Part shown: one piece after another, positions 17,540-27,749 of the stretch | How the letters are laid out: each line of letters begins with the position of its first letter | Position numbering within the stretch: position 1 is the stretch's first letter | Assembly (NCBI GenBank): GCA_016187935.1 | Contig: JACPIU010000026.1 | Span: 124,001-188,000 of the forward strand | Source of the DNA: Bdellovibrio sp. | GTDB taxonomy: Bacteria > Bdellovibrionota > Bacteriovoracia > Bacteriovoracales > Bacteriovoracaceae | Length of the DNA: 64,000 nt | Reading direction: 5' to 3' | Position numbers and translations under genes: made by a program | The notes under the pieces: generated by a model | Told to the model about the DNA's origin: nothing | Seen by the model: the letters and a program-made list of their open reading frames with translations, nothing else | Databases searched by the model: none

Positions 17540-18418
17540 TTATAAGTCTTTTGCCAATTTTTTTATTAAATCCGATGCATAATTCTTTAATCGAAGATCG
17601 GCCAATGCAAAATTAAGTGTTGCCTCAAAATAGCCAAAAATGTTACCGGTATCATATCTCCTACCTGTAAAGAAATGTGCGTAAACGGGTCCTGATTTAC
17701 ACATGAGATTAATGGCATCAGTGAGCTGATATTCATCTCCGGCTCCGCGCTTAATTCTCTTGAGATATTCAAAAATATCACTGCTCAAAATATATCGTCC
17801 TGGAGTGGCCCACGTTGTGGGTGTTTTGGATGGAAGTGGCTTTTCTATCATGTCTTTCATCAAAACTGTCTGTTTATCACCTTCCATAAAAGTTCCATCA
17901 ATAATTCCGTATTTAGAGACATCATCCTTGGGTACATCCATGATACCAATGACCGGCCTATCTCCATATGTTTCTGAAACTTTCATGAGTTGTTTTGTGC
18001 AAGGTTCAGCACCTTTAATGAGATCATCCCCCAAAAGGACAGCAAAGTTATTCTTACCAATCAACCGATCAGTGGCCAAAATGGCATGTCCTAATCCAAG
18101 TTGCTCTTTTTGTCTCACAGATACAATTTCAACCAAATTACCGATCTTTTGGATTAATTCCAGCTCTTTATGCTTGTTATTGGCCTCAAGAAATTTTTCC
18201 AAAGCGTAATTGCGGTCAAAATAATTCTCAATACTCTCTTTGTGGGAGGAATTAACAAACACTATTTGTTCAATACCGGAATCTATCGCCTCCTGAACAA
18301 TATAATGAATCATGGGGATATCAATTATAGGGATCATTTCTTTTGGGATTTCTTTCGTTGCTGGAAGAAATCGCGTGCCTTTGCCTGCAACTGGGATGAC
18401 GGCCTGCTTAATTTTCAT
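17540..18418 (-). CDS. galU: UTP--glucose-1-phosphate uridylyltransferase
   Basis: Makes UDP-glucose from glucose 1-phosphate and UTP for envelope polysaccharides. The 292 residues fit the bacterial GalU family: the nucleotide-binding VIPVAGKGTRFLPATKEIPKEM with the conserved GxGTRxLP and catalytic Lys, then LGLGHAI, LLGDDLI, and GRYILSSDIFEYL near the product-binding end. AAGGA lies about 9 bases before the ATG. Its start codon is 26 bp from the divergent start at 18445, so its promoter must overlap the other gene's 5' end. It is followed by an exported protein gene at a 13-bp distance. Confidence 0.95.
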   Translation of the reverse strand: MKIKQAVIPVAGKGTRFLPATKEIPKEMIPIIDIPMIHYIVQEAIDSGIEQIVFVNSSHKESIENYFDRNYALEKFLEANNKHKELELIQKIGNLVEIVSVRQKEQLGLGHAILATDRLIGKNNFAVLLGDDLIKGAEPCTKQLMKVSETYGDRPVIGIMDVPKDDVSKYGIIDGTFMEGDKQTVLMKDMIEKPLPSKTPTTWATPGRYILSSDIFEYLKRIKRGAGDEYQLTDAINLMCKSGPVYAHFFTGRRYDTGNIFGYFEATLNFALADLRLKNYASDLIKKLAKDL

Positions 18419-18444
18419 TACACTAATCCTTGGAGATTCGTTTT

Positions 18445-19362
18445 ATGGTTTTTTTTAAATGTAAATATACAACTTTTTTGTGTCCAATTCTAATTTTCTC
18501 TTCTCTGGCGTCTGCTGGCGCTTTGCAGAATTTTGAAACTACTCGATTGAAATCTACTGCGGGCGCTGGAGTGGGATCAATTTTAATGGACGAATCCACA
18601 GTATTAAATCCAGCACCCCTGGCTTTTTTTAATCTTTCGGCCTTTTACATTCAAAAGGCTTCGGCCACTCATACTTTCGCCAATGATGACATGCAATCAA
18701 CAAGCGCGCCAGAAAAGAGCGAACAACTTGGAATTATTGCAAGTGATGGTCGGGGCAAAGTGGCCGGATCTGTTAGTTTTAATAAAATTGATATCGATTC
18801 TCAAGAACATAAACGTATGGCCGCTTCTGTGGCCTATAGAGCGAGCGATACATCAGCAATTGGTATCGCTTATAAGATGAATGAAGCCGCCACAAAAGAT
18901 GCTTCAGCCGTGGACTATCTCACCAAAAAATACAGTACTATTTCCATCGGTATTACAAATGTTTTTGAGAATGGTTTTTCCTTGGGACTTCTTGCCGATG
19001 ATCCTCAAGAAAAGGGCCCAAACGGAGGGCGCGGAACAATTGGATTACAATATGTTTACAAGAATTTTGTTACATTAATGACTGATATTGGATCCAAATA
19101 CAAGGCAGATACTTTTTCTGAGAATTTGTTTTACCGCATTGGAGCACAATTTTCACTTTTTAAGGATTTATATCTCCGTATCGGAACGAACTATGATCAT
19201 GGCCTTGCAACAAAATCTCAGGGAATTGGTCTTTCGTGGATTCAACCCAGACTGATGCTCGATTTCGCCTTACAGAATGTAACCTTTATGTATGATGAAA
19301 GTTTACATCAAAAAAATAGTAAAGAGAAAGAGTCAAGCTTATCATTATCTTATCGCTTCTAA
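18445..19362 (+). CDS. Exported outer-membrane beta-barrel-like protein
   Basis: A 305-residue protein. The signal peptide (MVFFKCKYTTFLCPILIFSS, cut near ASA-GA) is followed by a conserved-looking N-terminal stretch (GAGVGSILMDESTVLNPAPL) of the type seen in PorV/FadL-like barrels. About a dozen amphipathic strands follow, with a final aromatic residue (SLSYRF). The frame is open from a TTG at 18430, but that TTG forms part of the GGAG ribosome site nine bases before the ATG at 18445, so the ATG is the start. The substrate is unknown. It diverges from galU across only 26 bp. Confidence 0.65.
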   Translation: MVFFKCKYTTFLCPILIFSSLASAGALQNFETTRLKSTAGAGVGSILMDESTVLNPAPLAFFNLSAFYIQKASATHTFANDDMQSTSAPEKSEQLGIIASDGRGKVAGSVSFNKIDIDSQEHKRMAASVAYRASDTSAIGIAYKMNEAATKDASAVDYLTKKYSTISIGITNVFENGFSLGLLADDPQEKGPNGGRGTIGLQYVYKNFVTLMTDIGSKYKADTFSENLFYRIGAQFSLFKDLYLRIGTNYDHGLATKSQGIGLSWIQPRLMLDFALQNVTFMYDESLHQKNSKEKESSLSLSYRF

Positions 19363-19420
19363 TCAGTATTAGCACATCTAATTAAATCAAACTATCTTTC
19401 CGGCCGAATAGGTATCTGCT

Positions 19421-20134
19421 ATGGCAGCAAAAAAACAGCAAAATACTAATTCAGGTGAGGAGCAAGAACGCCCGAAATACATTATTCAAAAATACCGTGA
19501 TCGCTTAAGTCTCTTGAGACATGCACAAGAATTTTCGCAGAAAGATGATATACCAAGAACTGTCACTGCGTATATGAAGTACCTTGATTCCTTGGCAGCA
19601 TATTTTGAAACCACTGAAGATAAACTTCATCCTGAACTTTTTACCAAGGACAAAAACTTGGCCGAAATCTTGCTTATTAGCCAGGTTTATTGGGATCTTG
19701 CCAAAGCATATGACAGATCGCCAAGACTCAAAAAAGAATGCGAGCGTTGCCTAAAACAATTTGTCAAATTTAGTTTAGGTTTCAAATTCCAGTTCATAAA
19801 CAGTGAAATGCTAAGAAAATTTATCAAAAAAAAGGCAGCATATAATCCAAAACTCTTTAATGATGCATTCCAGAAACTTAAACTTAATTCGAAAAGTTGT
19901 TATATTGCAACTTATTCTTTCAGTGAAAATTCCAGAATTGTTCACGATCTCAGATTATATAAGCAGAAATTGGTTCAACTCCGGTTCGGGTCATCACTTA
20001 TTCATTATTATTATCAACAATCGCCAAACTTGATCGATTTGTTCATTGAGCACCCTAATCTGGGCTTAGCAGTTAATTCAATTTTCATTAGACCATGCCT
20101 TAGAGTATTTAGTTTCTTTTCAAAAATTCTATAA
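19421..20134 (+). CDS. Protein with C-terminal CFI-box-like domain
   Basis: A 237-residue protein with no signal peptide. The first 150 residues are helical and charged and resemble a TPR-like bundle. The last 80 (SKSCYIATYSFSEN, HDLRLYKQKLVQLRFG, YYYQQSPNLIDLFIEHPNLG, then a hydrophobic tail) follow the pattern of the CFI-box C-terminal domain (C-[FY]-I-A-T, Arg-rich helix, YYxxSP). The function of that domain is unknown. The glycine usually found after the CFIAT box is missing. It is followed 17 bp later by an LptF/LptG-like gene, which hints at an envelope role. Confidence 0.55.
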   Translation: MAAKKQQNTNSGEEQERPKYIIQKYRDRLSLLRHAQEFSQKDDIPRTVTAYMKYLDSLAAYFETTEDKLHPELFTKDKNLAEILLISQVYWDLAKAYDRSPRLKKECERCLKQFVKFSLGFKFQFINSEMLRKFIKKKAAYNPKLFNDAFQKLKLNSKSCYIATYSFSENSRIVHDLRLYKQKLVQLRFGSSLIHYYYQQSPNLIDLFIEHPNLGLAVNSIFIRPCLRVFSFFSKIL

Positions 20135-20151
20135 GTCTCTATAATTTCCTA

Positions 20152-21261
20152 ATGACGAAGTTGCAGCGAATGATCACACTTGAATGGATCAAATTTTTCA
20201 TAGGTTCCGTGATCGCCTTTGTACTCCTAATGTCTGTTGCTAATCTTATTAGTGGATTATTGCGGACAAATGTAACCGCATATGAGGTCTTGATTAATCA
20301 CTTAATTGAACTTCCGGGCAATGCATCTAAAATATTTCCCATCTCCTGCCTTACAGGAACTCTTTTTTGCATCAATAAATTGCAAAGTCGCAATGAACTT
20401 GTTGCCATTTTTGCATCTGGATTTTCAAGGATGAAATTCGTTTTTACTATAATTATTCTTTCTTTGCTGGCTTCTGCCGTTCAAATTTATCTCGCTGGAT
20501 ACGTTTATCCGTTTGCTAAGTCGAAGAAAAATGTTTTCATCGAACAAAGCGAATCCAAATTCCGAAACTTGAAAACGAAAGCAATTACGTCTAGTACAAT
20601 CGGCACTGGTAAAATCTGGTTTAAAGGGAGCAATTATTTTTTTTCCTTCACCCATTATGATAAATCCTCCAAGGGTTTGATAGACCTAGGCATTTATGCT
20701 TATGACAAAAACTTCTTACTCACTGATAAAACATTCACATCTAAAGCCATTTTTGAAACCGCTACAGGCAAGTGGACATCAGAGAATAGTTCGCTTATTT
20801 CTGGTCTCAATAATCATGAACATCCACGGATGACGATATCTGGACCTGGCAACGTGGCACTGGCAGAGACACCTGATGATTTTATCAGACTTGAGTCTGA
20901 TATTAATTCTCTTAACTTACATGGCCTCTATCATCATTTAAAAAACATCAGACGATCTGGGATTAATATTGATGAATATCTTGTTCAGTTCTATGACAAA
21001 ATCAATGCAGCAATCTCATGCGTTTTGCTTTCCATTTTTGCGGCCATTTCCATTTTCCGACCAAATCGCCGACAGTCATCATTTGGAAGAACAATTGCAT
21101 TTGTATTCGTATTCACTTTAGTTTTTTGGTTACTCATCAGCTATTTCCAAGAACTCGGAAATAGTTCTCGCTTACCTCCTGTTTATGCCTGTTTTTCTGT
21201 GAGCTTTGGTTTTCTAATATACTTATCATTCATCTATATAAAAAACAGAAAGCTAACATGA
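20152..21261 (+). CDS. LPS export permease of the LptF/LptG family
   Basis: The YjgP/YjgQ family forms the membrane part of the LptB2FG transporter, which extracts lipopolysaccharide from the inner membrane. Over 369 residues there are three N-terminal membrane segments, including the family motif GNASKIFPISCLTGTLFC and LQSRNELVAIFASGFSRMKF. A periplasmic beta-jellyroll region (about 130-270) follows, then three C-terminal segments (SCVLLSIFAAISIF onwards). Only one member is in the window, and I cannot tell LptF from LptG, though the layout leans to LptG. No clear Shine-Dalgarno precedes the ATG. It overlaps the next gene by 4 bp (ATGA). Confidence 0.85.
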   Translation: MTKLQRMITLEWIKFFIGSVIAFVLLMSVANLISGLLRTNVTAYEVLINHLIELPGNASKIFPISCLTGTLFCINKLQSRNELVAIFASGFSRMKFVFTIIILSLLASAVQIYLAGYVYPFAKSKKNVFIEQSESKFRNLKTKAITSSTIGTGKIWFKGSNYFFSFTHYDKSSKGLIDLGIYAYDKNFLLTDKTFTSKAIFETATGKWTSENSSLISGLNNHEHPRMTISGPGNVALAETPDDFIRLESDINSLNLHGLYHHLKNIRRSGINIDEYLVQFYDKINAAISCVLLSIFAAISIFRPNRRQSSFGRTIAFVFVFTLVFWLLISYFQELGNSSRLPPVYACFSVSFGFLIYLSFIYIKNRKLT

Positions 21262-22856
21262 CTTTTACTTTGCCAAAATATGATAGTAAAACATGGTCTT
21301 ATATCACATTAATATTTATTTTTTTTCTTTTTCTTTTTCATATCGGAGATCAGTCTTCTCCAAGGCAGGGAACCGAGGGTTTTTATCTCCAAATTTCCAA
21401 GGAAATGTTTTCTAAAAAATCCTATCTCATTCCGTATTATTTGGGAGAACCACATTTCTCGAAGCCACCATTGCAGTTTTGGCTGACAACTCCTTTCTAT
21501 TTTATTTTTGGTGAAGGTTTGTGGTCTGCTCGAATATCTATTTTCGTAATTACATGCTGTCTCATAGCTTGCACCTCGAAGCTACTAAGTCGATCTAGCT
21601 CTCTCACAAGTTTGGGTATATTTATACTTTTTATTTCTACTTTTGGGATGATTAAGTATTCTCGCATATATATGATGGATGCTTTTTTTACTCTGTTTAC
21701 GGGGATTGGAACACTTTTTGCCTATGAATATTTTAGCACCAAAAAGTTTTCTATATTAATACTTAGCTCCTTATTATTGGCCGCATCTTCACTTATTAAG
21801 GGTCCGATTTCAATTATCATGGCATTAGCTTCCCTCTTTGCCTTTCTCCTGATCCGTCGTGAACGATCATTATTTAAGGCTTTTTTTAGACTTATCATTT
21901 TCATTATAATCCCAGCATCTCTTTGGTATATTGCTTGCTCCTATAAATTTGGCAGTCAATTTTTTGATTACTTTTTTATTCGTGAAAATCTAGGTAAATT
22001 CACTGCAAGAACTTATAGTCCTCTCGTATTGGTTCAAGGTTTGTTTCTTTTCTCATTCCCCTTGATCATCCCTTTTGCAGTTATCTTATATCGAGATATA
22101 AAATCTCATACTCTTTTTAAAAATGATCTGAAATTATTTTTGGCAATCTGTTTTAGTGTTTTTTGGATTATCTGGATTTTTCCCGCCCAACGTTCACACC
22201 ATTATGCTATGCCTGCTACATTTTTTGTCATTTCCTATCTGGCAGTATCCTCTTTTGATTTTCCTTGGTTTACTAAATTGATCAATTTTCTTTCGATCAG
22301 TCTGAGTACACTCGCTATAGGAACTATTATTTTTATTTTAGTCTATCAACAATTTTTGCCAATGTTTTCAACCATCACCTGTTATGTCGTTCTACTCTTC
22401 TTGATTACAAATATTTGCTTGTATTTTATCACGACAGGAACAATCACTCTACGTCTTACACAATACACCATCACAACTCTCTTAATTTGGTACCATATCG
22501 CTTCAATGATGGCCTTACCAATAATCCCAAATCAAGTAAGAGAACATCTTGTGAGTGTCGATTCTCACACCCGTATTGGAGTTGTATATCGTAAGCCATA
22601 TTTTGTTTCGGAACTTCTCGGTCGAAGTATTGAGCCGATATCACAACCTCAAGCCGATCAAGAGTTAGTAAGCAATAACTACGACTATCTTATAATGCCT
22701 TTATCTGCAATCTCGACAAGCGCCAATTTTCAAATTATGAATTCTTGGTATATTTGGAAAAGAGGTCTTCGCATTGGACAGATAATTGATAATTTGATGA
22801 ATAATAAACTGGCCGAATTACAAGAATCGTATGCACTTTTTCGCCGGAAGCAATAG
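21258..22856 (+). CDS. GT39/ArnT-like integral membrane glycosyltransferase
   Basis: A 532-residue protein with about twelve hydrophobic segments. The first periplasmic loop carries GDQSSPRQGTEGFYLQISKEM, the acidic-Arg-Glu-Tyr pattern of PMT/ArnT (GT-C fold) enzymes, followed by the HFSKPPLQFWL motif that is typical of this group. Such enzymes move a sugar from a polyprenyl phosphate carrier to lipid A, protein or glycan; ArnT adds aminoarabinose to lipid A. Its start overlaps the LptF/LptG gene by 4 bp, so a lipid A or LPS acceptor is a reasonable inference. The donor sugar is not known. Confidence 0.78.
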   Translation: MTFTLPKYDSKTWSYITLIFIFFLFLFHIGDQSSPRQGTEGFYLQISKEMFSKKSYLIPYYLGEPHFSKPPLQFWLTTPFYFIFGEGLWSARISIFVITCCLIACTSKLLSRSSSLTSLGIFILFISTFGMIKYSRIYMMDAFFTLFTGIGTLFAYEYFSTKKFSILILSSLLLAASSLIKGPISIIMALASLFAFLLIRRERSLFKAFFRLIIFIIIPASLWYIACSYKFGSQFFDYFFIRENLGKFTARTYSPLVLVQGLFLFSFPLIIPFAVILYRDIKSHTLFKNDLKLFLAICFSVFWIIWIFPAQRSHHYAMPATFFVISYLAVSSFDFPWFTKLINFLSISLSTLAIGTIIFILVYQQFLPMFSTITCYVVLLFLITNICLYFITTGTITLRLTQYTITTLLIWYHIASMMALPIIPNQVREHLVSVDSHTRIGVVYRKPYFVSELLGRSIEPISQPQADQELVSNNYDYLIMPLSAISTSANFQIMNSWYIWKRGLRIGQIIDNLMNNKLAELQESYALFRRKQ

Positions 22857-22910
22857 GCCGCTACCTGCCTAGACTGTTATTCCGCTCTGTGGTAGAAGTT
22901 TTCCATTAAT

Positions 22911-23861
22911 ATGAGTAATAAAATTTTTAAAACCATTTTTTTTGGCACTCCCGATTTCTCAATACCATGTCTCGAAATGTTGGCCAATCATTCCAGAATC
23001 AATCTTGTCCATGTCATTTGTTCTCCTGATAGGCCATCTGGTAGAGGCCTAGAGATTAAACCCCAACCAGTGGCAAGATTTGCTATTGAAAATAAGATCC
23101 CTCTTTTTCAGACTGCACATATTAATAAGGAAGAAGCTTTTATAAATCAGCTTGCTACTGAATCCATTGACCTCATTATCGTCATCGCTTTCTCACAATT
23201 TCTCTCATCCAAGATTCTTAGTATTCCATCTTTGGGTTCCTTTAACATACACACATCTCTATTGCCAAAATTTCGTGGAGCTTCTCCTATTCACCATGCC
23301 TTGCTTCAGGGTGAATCCGCAACAGGAATTTCTATACAAAAAATGGTAAAAAAAATGGATGCTGGTGATATCTATTATCAAAGCAACATCCCAATTAATT
23401 CAGAAGAAGTATTTACAGAACTTTACACCCGCCTTAAATTTCAATCAGCACTCACGCTCTATGATTTTGTACAAGTGCTTGCATATATAGGGTTACCAAT
23501 TCCAACCATTCAAGATGAAGCGAAAGTCAGTTTCGCTCCTATTATCGATAAAACTTTGGGGCATTTGCGATTTACCACCACAACAGCACGAGACATTTTA
23601 AACAAAATACGTGCTCTTAACCCATGGCCTTCAACTTTTTGTTTTATCAATTCCCACAGAGTTAAAATTTTAAAGGCCAGGATTGTATATGATAGTGTCA
23701 TTTCCCCCGGCAAAATCAATATATCAGGACAAAAGTTACTCATTGGTTGCGCTGATTCCACTCTTGAAATTGAAAGAGTTTGCCCGGAAGGTAAAAAAGA
23801 CATGAGTTCACAACAATTTTTAGCAGGACTGCGCAATCAGGACAATCTCACACTGGAGTAA
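22911..23861 (+). CDS. fmt: Methionyl-tRNA formyltransferase
   Basis: Formylates Met-tRNAi with 10-formyl-tetrahydrofolate to allow initiation. The 316-residue length is normal. The N-terminal domain has FFGTPDFSIPCLEML and the formyl-folate site HTSLLPKFRGASPIHHALLQGE, with the catalytic Asn-His-Asp set (FNIHTS and KMDAGDI). The C-terminal OB-fold begins near residue 205 (ARDILNKIRALNPWPSTFCF). def, its usual neighbour, is absent here. First gene of a tight rightward run with rpe and hutHUI; the 54-bp gap before it shows no clear promoter boxes. Confidence 0.95.
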   Translation: MSNKIFKTIFFGTPDFSIPCLEMLANHSRINLVHVICSPDRPSGRGLEIKPQPVARFAIENKIPLFQTAHINKEEAFINQLATESIDLIIVIAFSQFLSSKILSIPSLGSFNIHTSLLPKFRGASPIHHALLQGESATGISIQKMVKKMDAGDIYYQSNIPINSEEVFTELYTRLKFQSALTLYDFVQVLAYIGLPIPTIQDEAKVSFAPIIDKTLGHLRFTTTTARDILNKIRALNPWPSTFCFINSHRVKILKARIVYDSVISPGKINISGQKLLIGCADSTLEIERVCPEGKKDMSSQQFLAGLRNQDNLTLE

Positions 23862-23866
23862 ACGTA

Positions 23867-24517
23867 ATGGCGAGGATAATTTCTCCAAGTATCTTGGCAT
23901 GTAACTTCCTAAGGCTGGAAGAGGAAATTCTAACTATCAATAGAATACCAAACATCTGGTACCACCTCGATGTTATGGATGGTCATTTTGTTCCCAACTT
24001 AACATTCGGACAACCATTAATTGAACAAATAAAAACCATTGCTGAGCATCCACTAGACGCACATTTGATGGTAGCCAATCCAGAATTTTATTTTAATGCT
24101 TTTCGTGAATACAATATACACAACATTACTTTCCACATAGAAACTCTTGTACAGGCAGTAGATTTTATTCAAAAGGCCAAAGTAGAATACAAATCAGTGG
24201 GTATCAGTTTAAGACCTAGCACTCCAGAGACAATTTTAAATAGCGCCATTCTTTCAAATATTGATTTACTCCTTGTCATGTCTGTTGAGCCTGGCTTTGC
24301 AGGACAAAAATTTATTGAAAGTACATGGAACAGAATTGCATATTTTAAAAATCTTAAGGAAAGAAATAACTATCACTACCAAATTCAGGTCGATGGTGGC
24401 GTAAGCGATAAGAATAGTCATCAACTATTTGAGGCCGGTGCCGACAACCTTGTAACTGGATCATATCTCTTTCGGCAAAAGGGAAAATATCTAGAAGCCA
24501 TTCAAAAGTTGCGTTAA
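23867..24517 (+). CDS. rpe: Ribulose-phosphate 3-epimerase
   Basis: Interconverts ribulose 5-phosphate and xylulose 5-phosphate in the pentose phosphate pathway. The 216-residue TIM barrel has ISPSILACNFLRLEEE, the metal ligands His33 and Asp35 in HLDVMDGHFVPN, His65 in LDAHLMV, and Asp175 in QVDGGVS. The MSVEPGFAGQKF loop and the GSYLF phosphate site are also present. GGAG lies eight bases before the ATG, only 5 bp after the fmt stop codon. The hutH gene starts 15 bp after its end. Confidence 0.96.
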   Translation: MARIISPSILACNFLRLEEEILTINRIPNIWYHLDVMDGHFVPNLTFGQPLIEQIKTIAEHPLDAHLMVANPEFYFNAFREYNIHNITFHIETLVQAVDFIQKAKVEYKSVGISLRPSTPETILNSAILSNIDLLLVMSVEPGFAGQKFIESTWNRIAYFKNLKERNNYHYQIQVDGGVSDKNSHQLFEAGADNLVTGSYLFRQKGKYLEAIQKLR

Positions 24518-24532
24518 AAAAGGATTTGTTTC

Positions 24533-26071
24533 ATGTCTGCTAATCAATTTTTACTCGATCAGCGTTTGGATATACGAGATATTTGGAATATTTCTCGCAC
24601 CGATACAGAAATTAGCGTTGTTTTATCTCAAGCTGCGAAGAACCGTATTATTAAATCTCGCGATTATGTTGAAAAGATTGTGACATCTGATCGAATTGTA
24701 TACGGGATTAACACCGGCTTTGGTGCTCTTTCCTCTAAAAAGATCGATCGGAGAGATCTTGAGCAACTTCAAAGTAATTTAATCCGTTCTCATTGCACCG
24801 GGGTAGGCAATCCCTTCAGTGAGAGAATTTCTCGGGCGATATTACTTGTTCGTACCTTTTGTTTGGCCCAAGGCTTTAGTGGTATTTGTTCCAACGCAGT
24901 AGATTTATTAATTGATTTTCTTAATCATAAAATCCACCCTGTGATACCTGAAAAGGGTTCTGTCGGTGCTTCGGGGGATCTCGCCCCTTTAGCGCATATG
25001 GCGCTGGCCCTGATTGGTGAAGGCGACGTTGTTTTTAACAACAAAACAATTAATTCTTCGTACGCCATTCACCATATTAACCGCACTCCCTTGAAATTGG
25101 GTGCGAAAGATGGTCTCGCCTTAATCAACGGTACTTCTGTAATGTCCGCAATCGGTGCATTGTGCATATATGAAGCAGCTTTATTGGCAAAGATGGCCGA
25201 TATCGTTGCCATGTTAACGCTTGAGGGTGTTAAAGGGAGTATCAAGGCTTTTCATCCGCTCATCACAGGCCTTAAACCACATCCTGGACAAGTCGCAGTA
25301 GTTCAAAACTTAAATAAAATTTTACCTGATTCTGAAATAATGCGTTCTCATCATGACTGCAATAAAGTTCAAGATCCTTATTCTCTTCGATGTATTCCTC
25401 AAGTTCATGGTGCTGCCCGACAAACCTTGCAGCATGCCTGGGATGTTATTTCAACTGAAATTAATTCGGTAACAGACAATCCATTAATTTTTTCCAACGA
25501 AGATCTAATTCTTTCAGGCGGGAATTTTCATGGCCAATCAATCGCTTTGGCGATGGATTATTTAGCAATGGGCCTCTCTGAACTTGGATCTATTTCAGAA
25601 CGACGTATTGAGAAAATGATGAATCCATCTTTTTCTGATCTTCCGGCCTTTTTGACCAAAAATGCTGGATTAAATAGCGGTCTCATGATTGCCCATGTAA
25701 CTTCCGCTGCCCTAGCTTCTGAAAATAAGGGATTATGTCATCCGGCCTCTATAGATTCTATACCTACGTCAACTGATAAGGAGGATCATGTTTCAATGGG
25801 AGTAACTTCAGCGCGTAAGTTGCAGGAGGTTATATCAAATGTGAAGCATATCTTGGCGATTGAGACATTATGCGCTTATCAGGCATTGCAATTTCAACAT
25901 CCTTTAAAAAGTTCGGCAGCATTAGAGAATGTTATTCTACTTTTATCGAAGCATATTGCTCCAATTGATAGTGATCGCCCTTTTTTCCGTGACATTAATA
26001 AGATCGTCTCACTTTTCGAAGAGCAGGAAATCATTGCTGCGGCTGAAAGAATTACAGGAGTATTAAACTAA
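24533..26071 (+). CDS. hutH: Histidine ammonia-lyase
   Basis: First step of histidine breakdown: histidine to urocanate plus ammonia. The 512 residues are full length. The Ala146-Ser147-Gly148 triad in [14 protein letters not shown] forms the MIO prosthetic group by autocatalysis; [11 protein letters not shown] (57-67), GNFHGQS and the FQHPLKSS region complete the active site. AGGA lies eight bases before the ATG. It shares one base with hutU (TAATG), which implies translational coupling. No hutC-type repressor is visible in the window. Confidence 0.97.
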   Translation: MSANQFLLDQRLDIRDIWNISRTDTEISVVLSQAAKNRIIKSRDYVEKIVTSDRIVYGINTGFGALSSKKIDRRDLEQLQSNLIRSHCTGVGNPFSERISRAILLVRTFCLAQGFSGICSNAVDLLIDFLNHKIHPVIPEKGSVGASGDLAPLAHMALALIGEGDVVFNNKTINSSYAIHHINRTPLKLGAKDGLALINGTSVMSAIGALCIYEAALLAKMADIVAMLTLEGVKGSIKAFHPLITGLKPHPGQVAVVQNLNKILPDSEIMRSHHDCNKVQDPYSLRCIPQVHGAARQTLQHAWDVISTEINSVTDNPLIFSNEDLILSGGNFHGQSIALAMDYLAMGLSELGSISERRIEKMMNPSFSDLPAFLTKNAGLNSGLMIAHVTSAALASENKGLCHPASIDSIPTSTDKEDHVSMGVTSARKLQEVISNVKHILAIETLCAYQALQFQHPLKSSAALENVILLLSKHIAPIDSDRPFFRDINKIVSLFEEQEIIAAAERITGVLN

Positions 26072-27732
26072 TGGGCCCCAATCAATTTGTTATTCCACTT
26101 CCACCTACTGGACCTACTTTAACTTGCAAAGGTTGGCATCAAGAAGCTGCTCTTCGCTGTTTGCTCAATAATTTGCACCCAGATGTCGCTGAAGACCGTG
26201 AGCACCTCGTTGTCTATGGTGGTAATGGGCAAGCTGCAAGAAATATCGAGTGCCTCGAAAGTATCATTCATTCCCTCAAATCGCTTGAAAATGACGAGAC
26301 ATTGCTCATCCAATCGGGCAAGCCCGTCGGCATCTTAAAATCACATGCATCGTCTCCTCGTGTCCTTATAGCAAATTCAAATCTTGTTCCCCATTGGGCC
26401 ACATGGGAACACTTCAATCATCTTAAGGATGAAGGCAAAATAATGTACGGCCAGATGACCGCCGGTTCTTGGATTTACATTGGCAGTCAAGGAATTTTGC
26501 AGGGCACCTATGAGACTTTTATGGCCGCAGCGGCCCGCCATTTTGGTTTGGATGCTGATTTGTCAGGAAAGCTCATTCTCTCTGCTGGAATCGGTGGCAT
26601 GGGCGGAGCTCAACCTCTTGCTGTTAAAATGGCAGGAGGTGTTTTTCTAGGTTGTGATGTCGATGTGAATCGTATTAAAAAGCGTTTGCAAACCTCATAC
26701 CTCGATTATCTTGCCACATCATTCGACGAGGCCATATCAATCGCTCAGGAAAAAGCTGCAAATGGTATTGCTTATTCCGTGGCCGTTACTGGGAATGCTG
26801 CAGATTTTTTTGAATATGTACTGAAGAAAGGAATTGTGCCATCTCTAGTCACCGACCAGACATCGGCCCACGATCCACTCAACGGATATGTTCCAAGAGG
26901 CATGGATTTGAATGATGCTTATTCATTTCGGTGGCAAAATCCTAAAAAGTATGCAGAGCTTTCATATAAAACAATGCGAGATCATGTTGCTAGTATGATT
27001 GAATTTCAAAAGCTTGGATCCTATGTGTTCGATTATGGCAACAATCTCAGGCAAGGAGCATTGATTGCTGGACTGGAAAATGCGTTTTCATTCCCAGGAT
27101 TTGTTCCCGCCTATATCAGACCTCTTTTTTGTGAAGGATATGGCCCTTTTCGCTGGATCGCACTTTCGGGTGATCCGGAGGATATTTATAAAACTGATGC
27201 TGCTATATTAGATCTCTTTCCAAACGATAGAAAACTTCATACATGGCTGAACAAGGCCAAAAGTATGGTCAAGTTTCAAGGATTGCCAGCTCGAATCTGC
27301 TGGCTGAAATATGGTGAGCGCGCAAAGGCAGGTCTTCTTTTCAATAAAATGGTTCGCGACAAGGTTTTACATGCGCCAATTGCTATCGGACGTGATCACC
27401 TTGATTGTGGCTCCGTCGCCTCTCCAAACCGCGAAACAGAAGGCATGCTCGATGGTACTGATGCTGTATCAGATTGGGCCATTCTCAATTTGATGATTAA
27501 TACAGCAAATGGTGCATCATGGACAAGCTTCCATCACGGTGGAGGTGTAGGAATTGGATATTCCCAACATGCTGGAATGGTTATTGTAGCTGATGGTTCG
27601 AAAGAAATGGATGAGCGCCTTAATCGTGTTCTTACTTCAGACCCTGCTATGGGTATTTTAAGACACTATGATGCAGGCTATGCGGAAGCAATAAATTTTG
27701 CCAAATCGACCGATTTTAAAATTCCTAAATAA
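26071..27732 (+). CDS. hutU: Urocanate hydratase
   Basis: Second step of histidine breakdown: urocanate to imidazolonepropionate, using tightly bound NAD+ as an electrophile. The 553-residue length is as expected. Landmarks are the NAD-binding [20 protein letters not shown], the [15 protein letters not shown] loop, [34 protein letters not shown] and [20 protein letters not shown]. The start overlaps the hutH stop codon by one base, and hutI follows after 17 bp. Confidence 0.97.
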   Translation: MGPNQFVIPLPPTGPTLTCKGWHQEAALRCLLNNLHPDVAEDREHLVVYGGNGQAARNIECLESIIHSLKSLENDETLLIQSGKPVGILKSHASSPRVLIANSNLVPHWATWEHFNHLKDEGKIMYGQMTAGSWIYIGSQGILQGTYETFMAAAARHFGLDADLSGKLILSAGIGGMGGAQPLAVKMAGGVFLGCDVDVNRIKKRLQTSYLDYLATSFDEAISIAQEKAANGIAYSVAVTGNAADFFEYVLKKGIVPSLVTDQTSAHDPLNGYVPRGMDLNDAYSFRWQNPKKYAELSYKTMRDHVASMIEFQKLGSYVFDYGNNLRQGALIAGLENAFSFPGFVPAYIRPLFCEGYGPFRWIALSGDPEDIYKTDAAILDLFPNDRKLHTWLNKAKSMVKFQGLPARICWLKYGERAKAGLLFNKMVRDKVLHAPIAIGRDHLDCGSVASPNRETEGMLDGTDAVSDWAILNLMINTANGASWTSFHHGGGVGIGYSQHAGMVIVADGSKEMDERLNRVLTSDPAMGILRHYDAGYAEAINFAKSTDFKIPK

Positions 27733-27749
27733 TTTTTTGGATAAACTCC

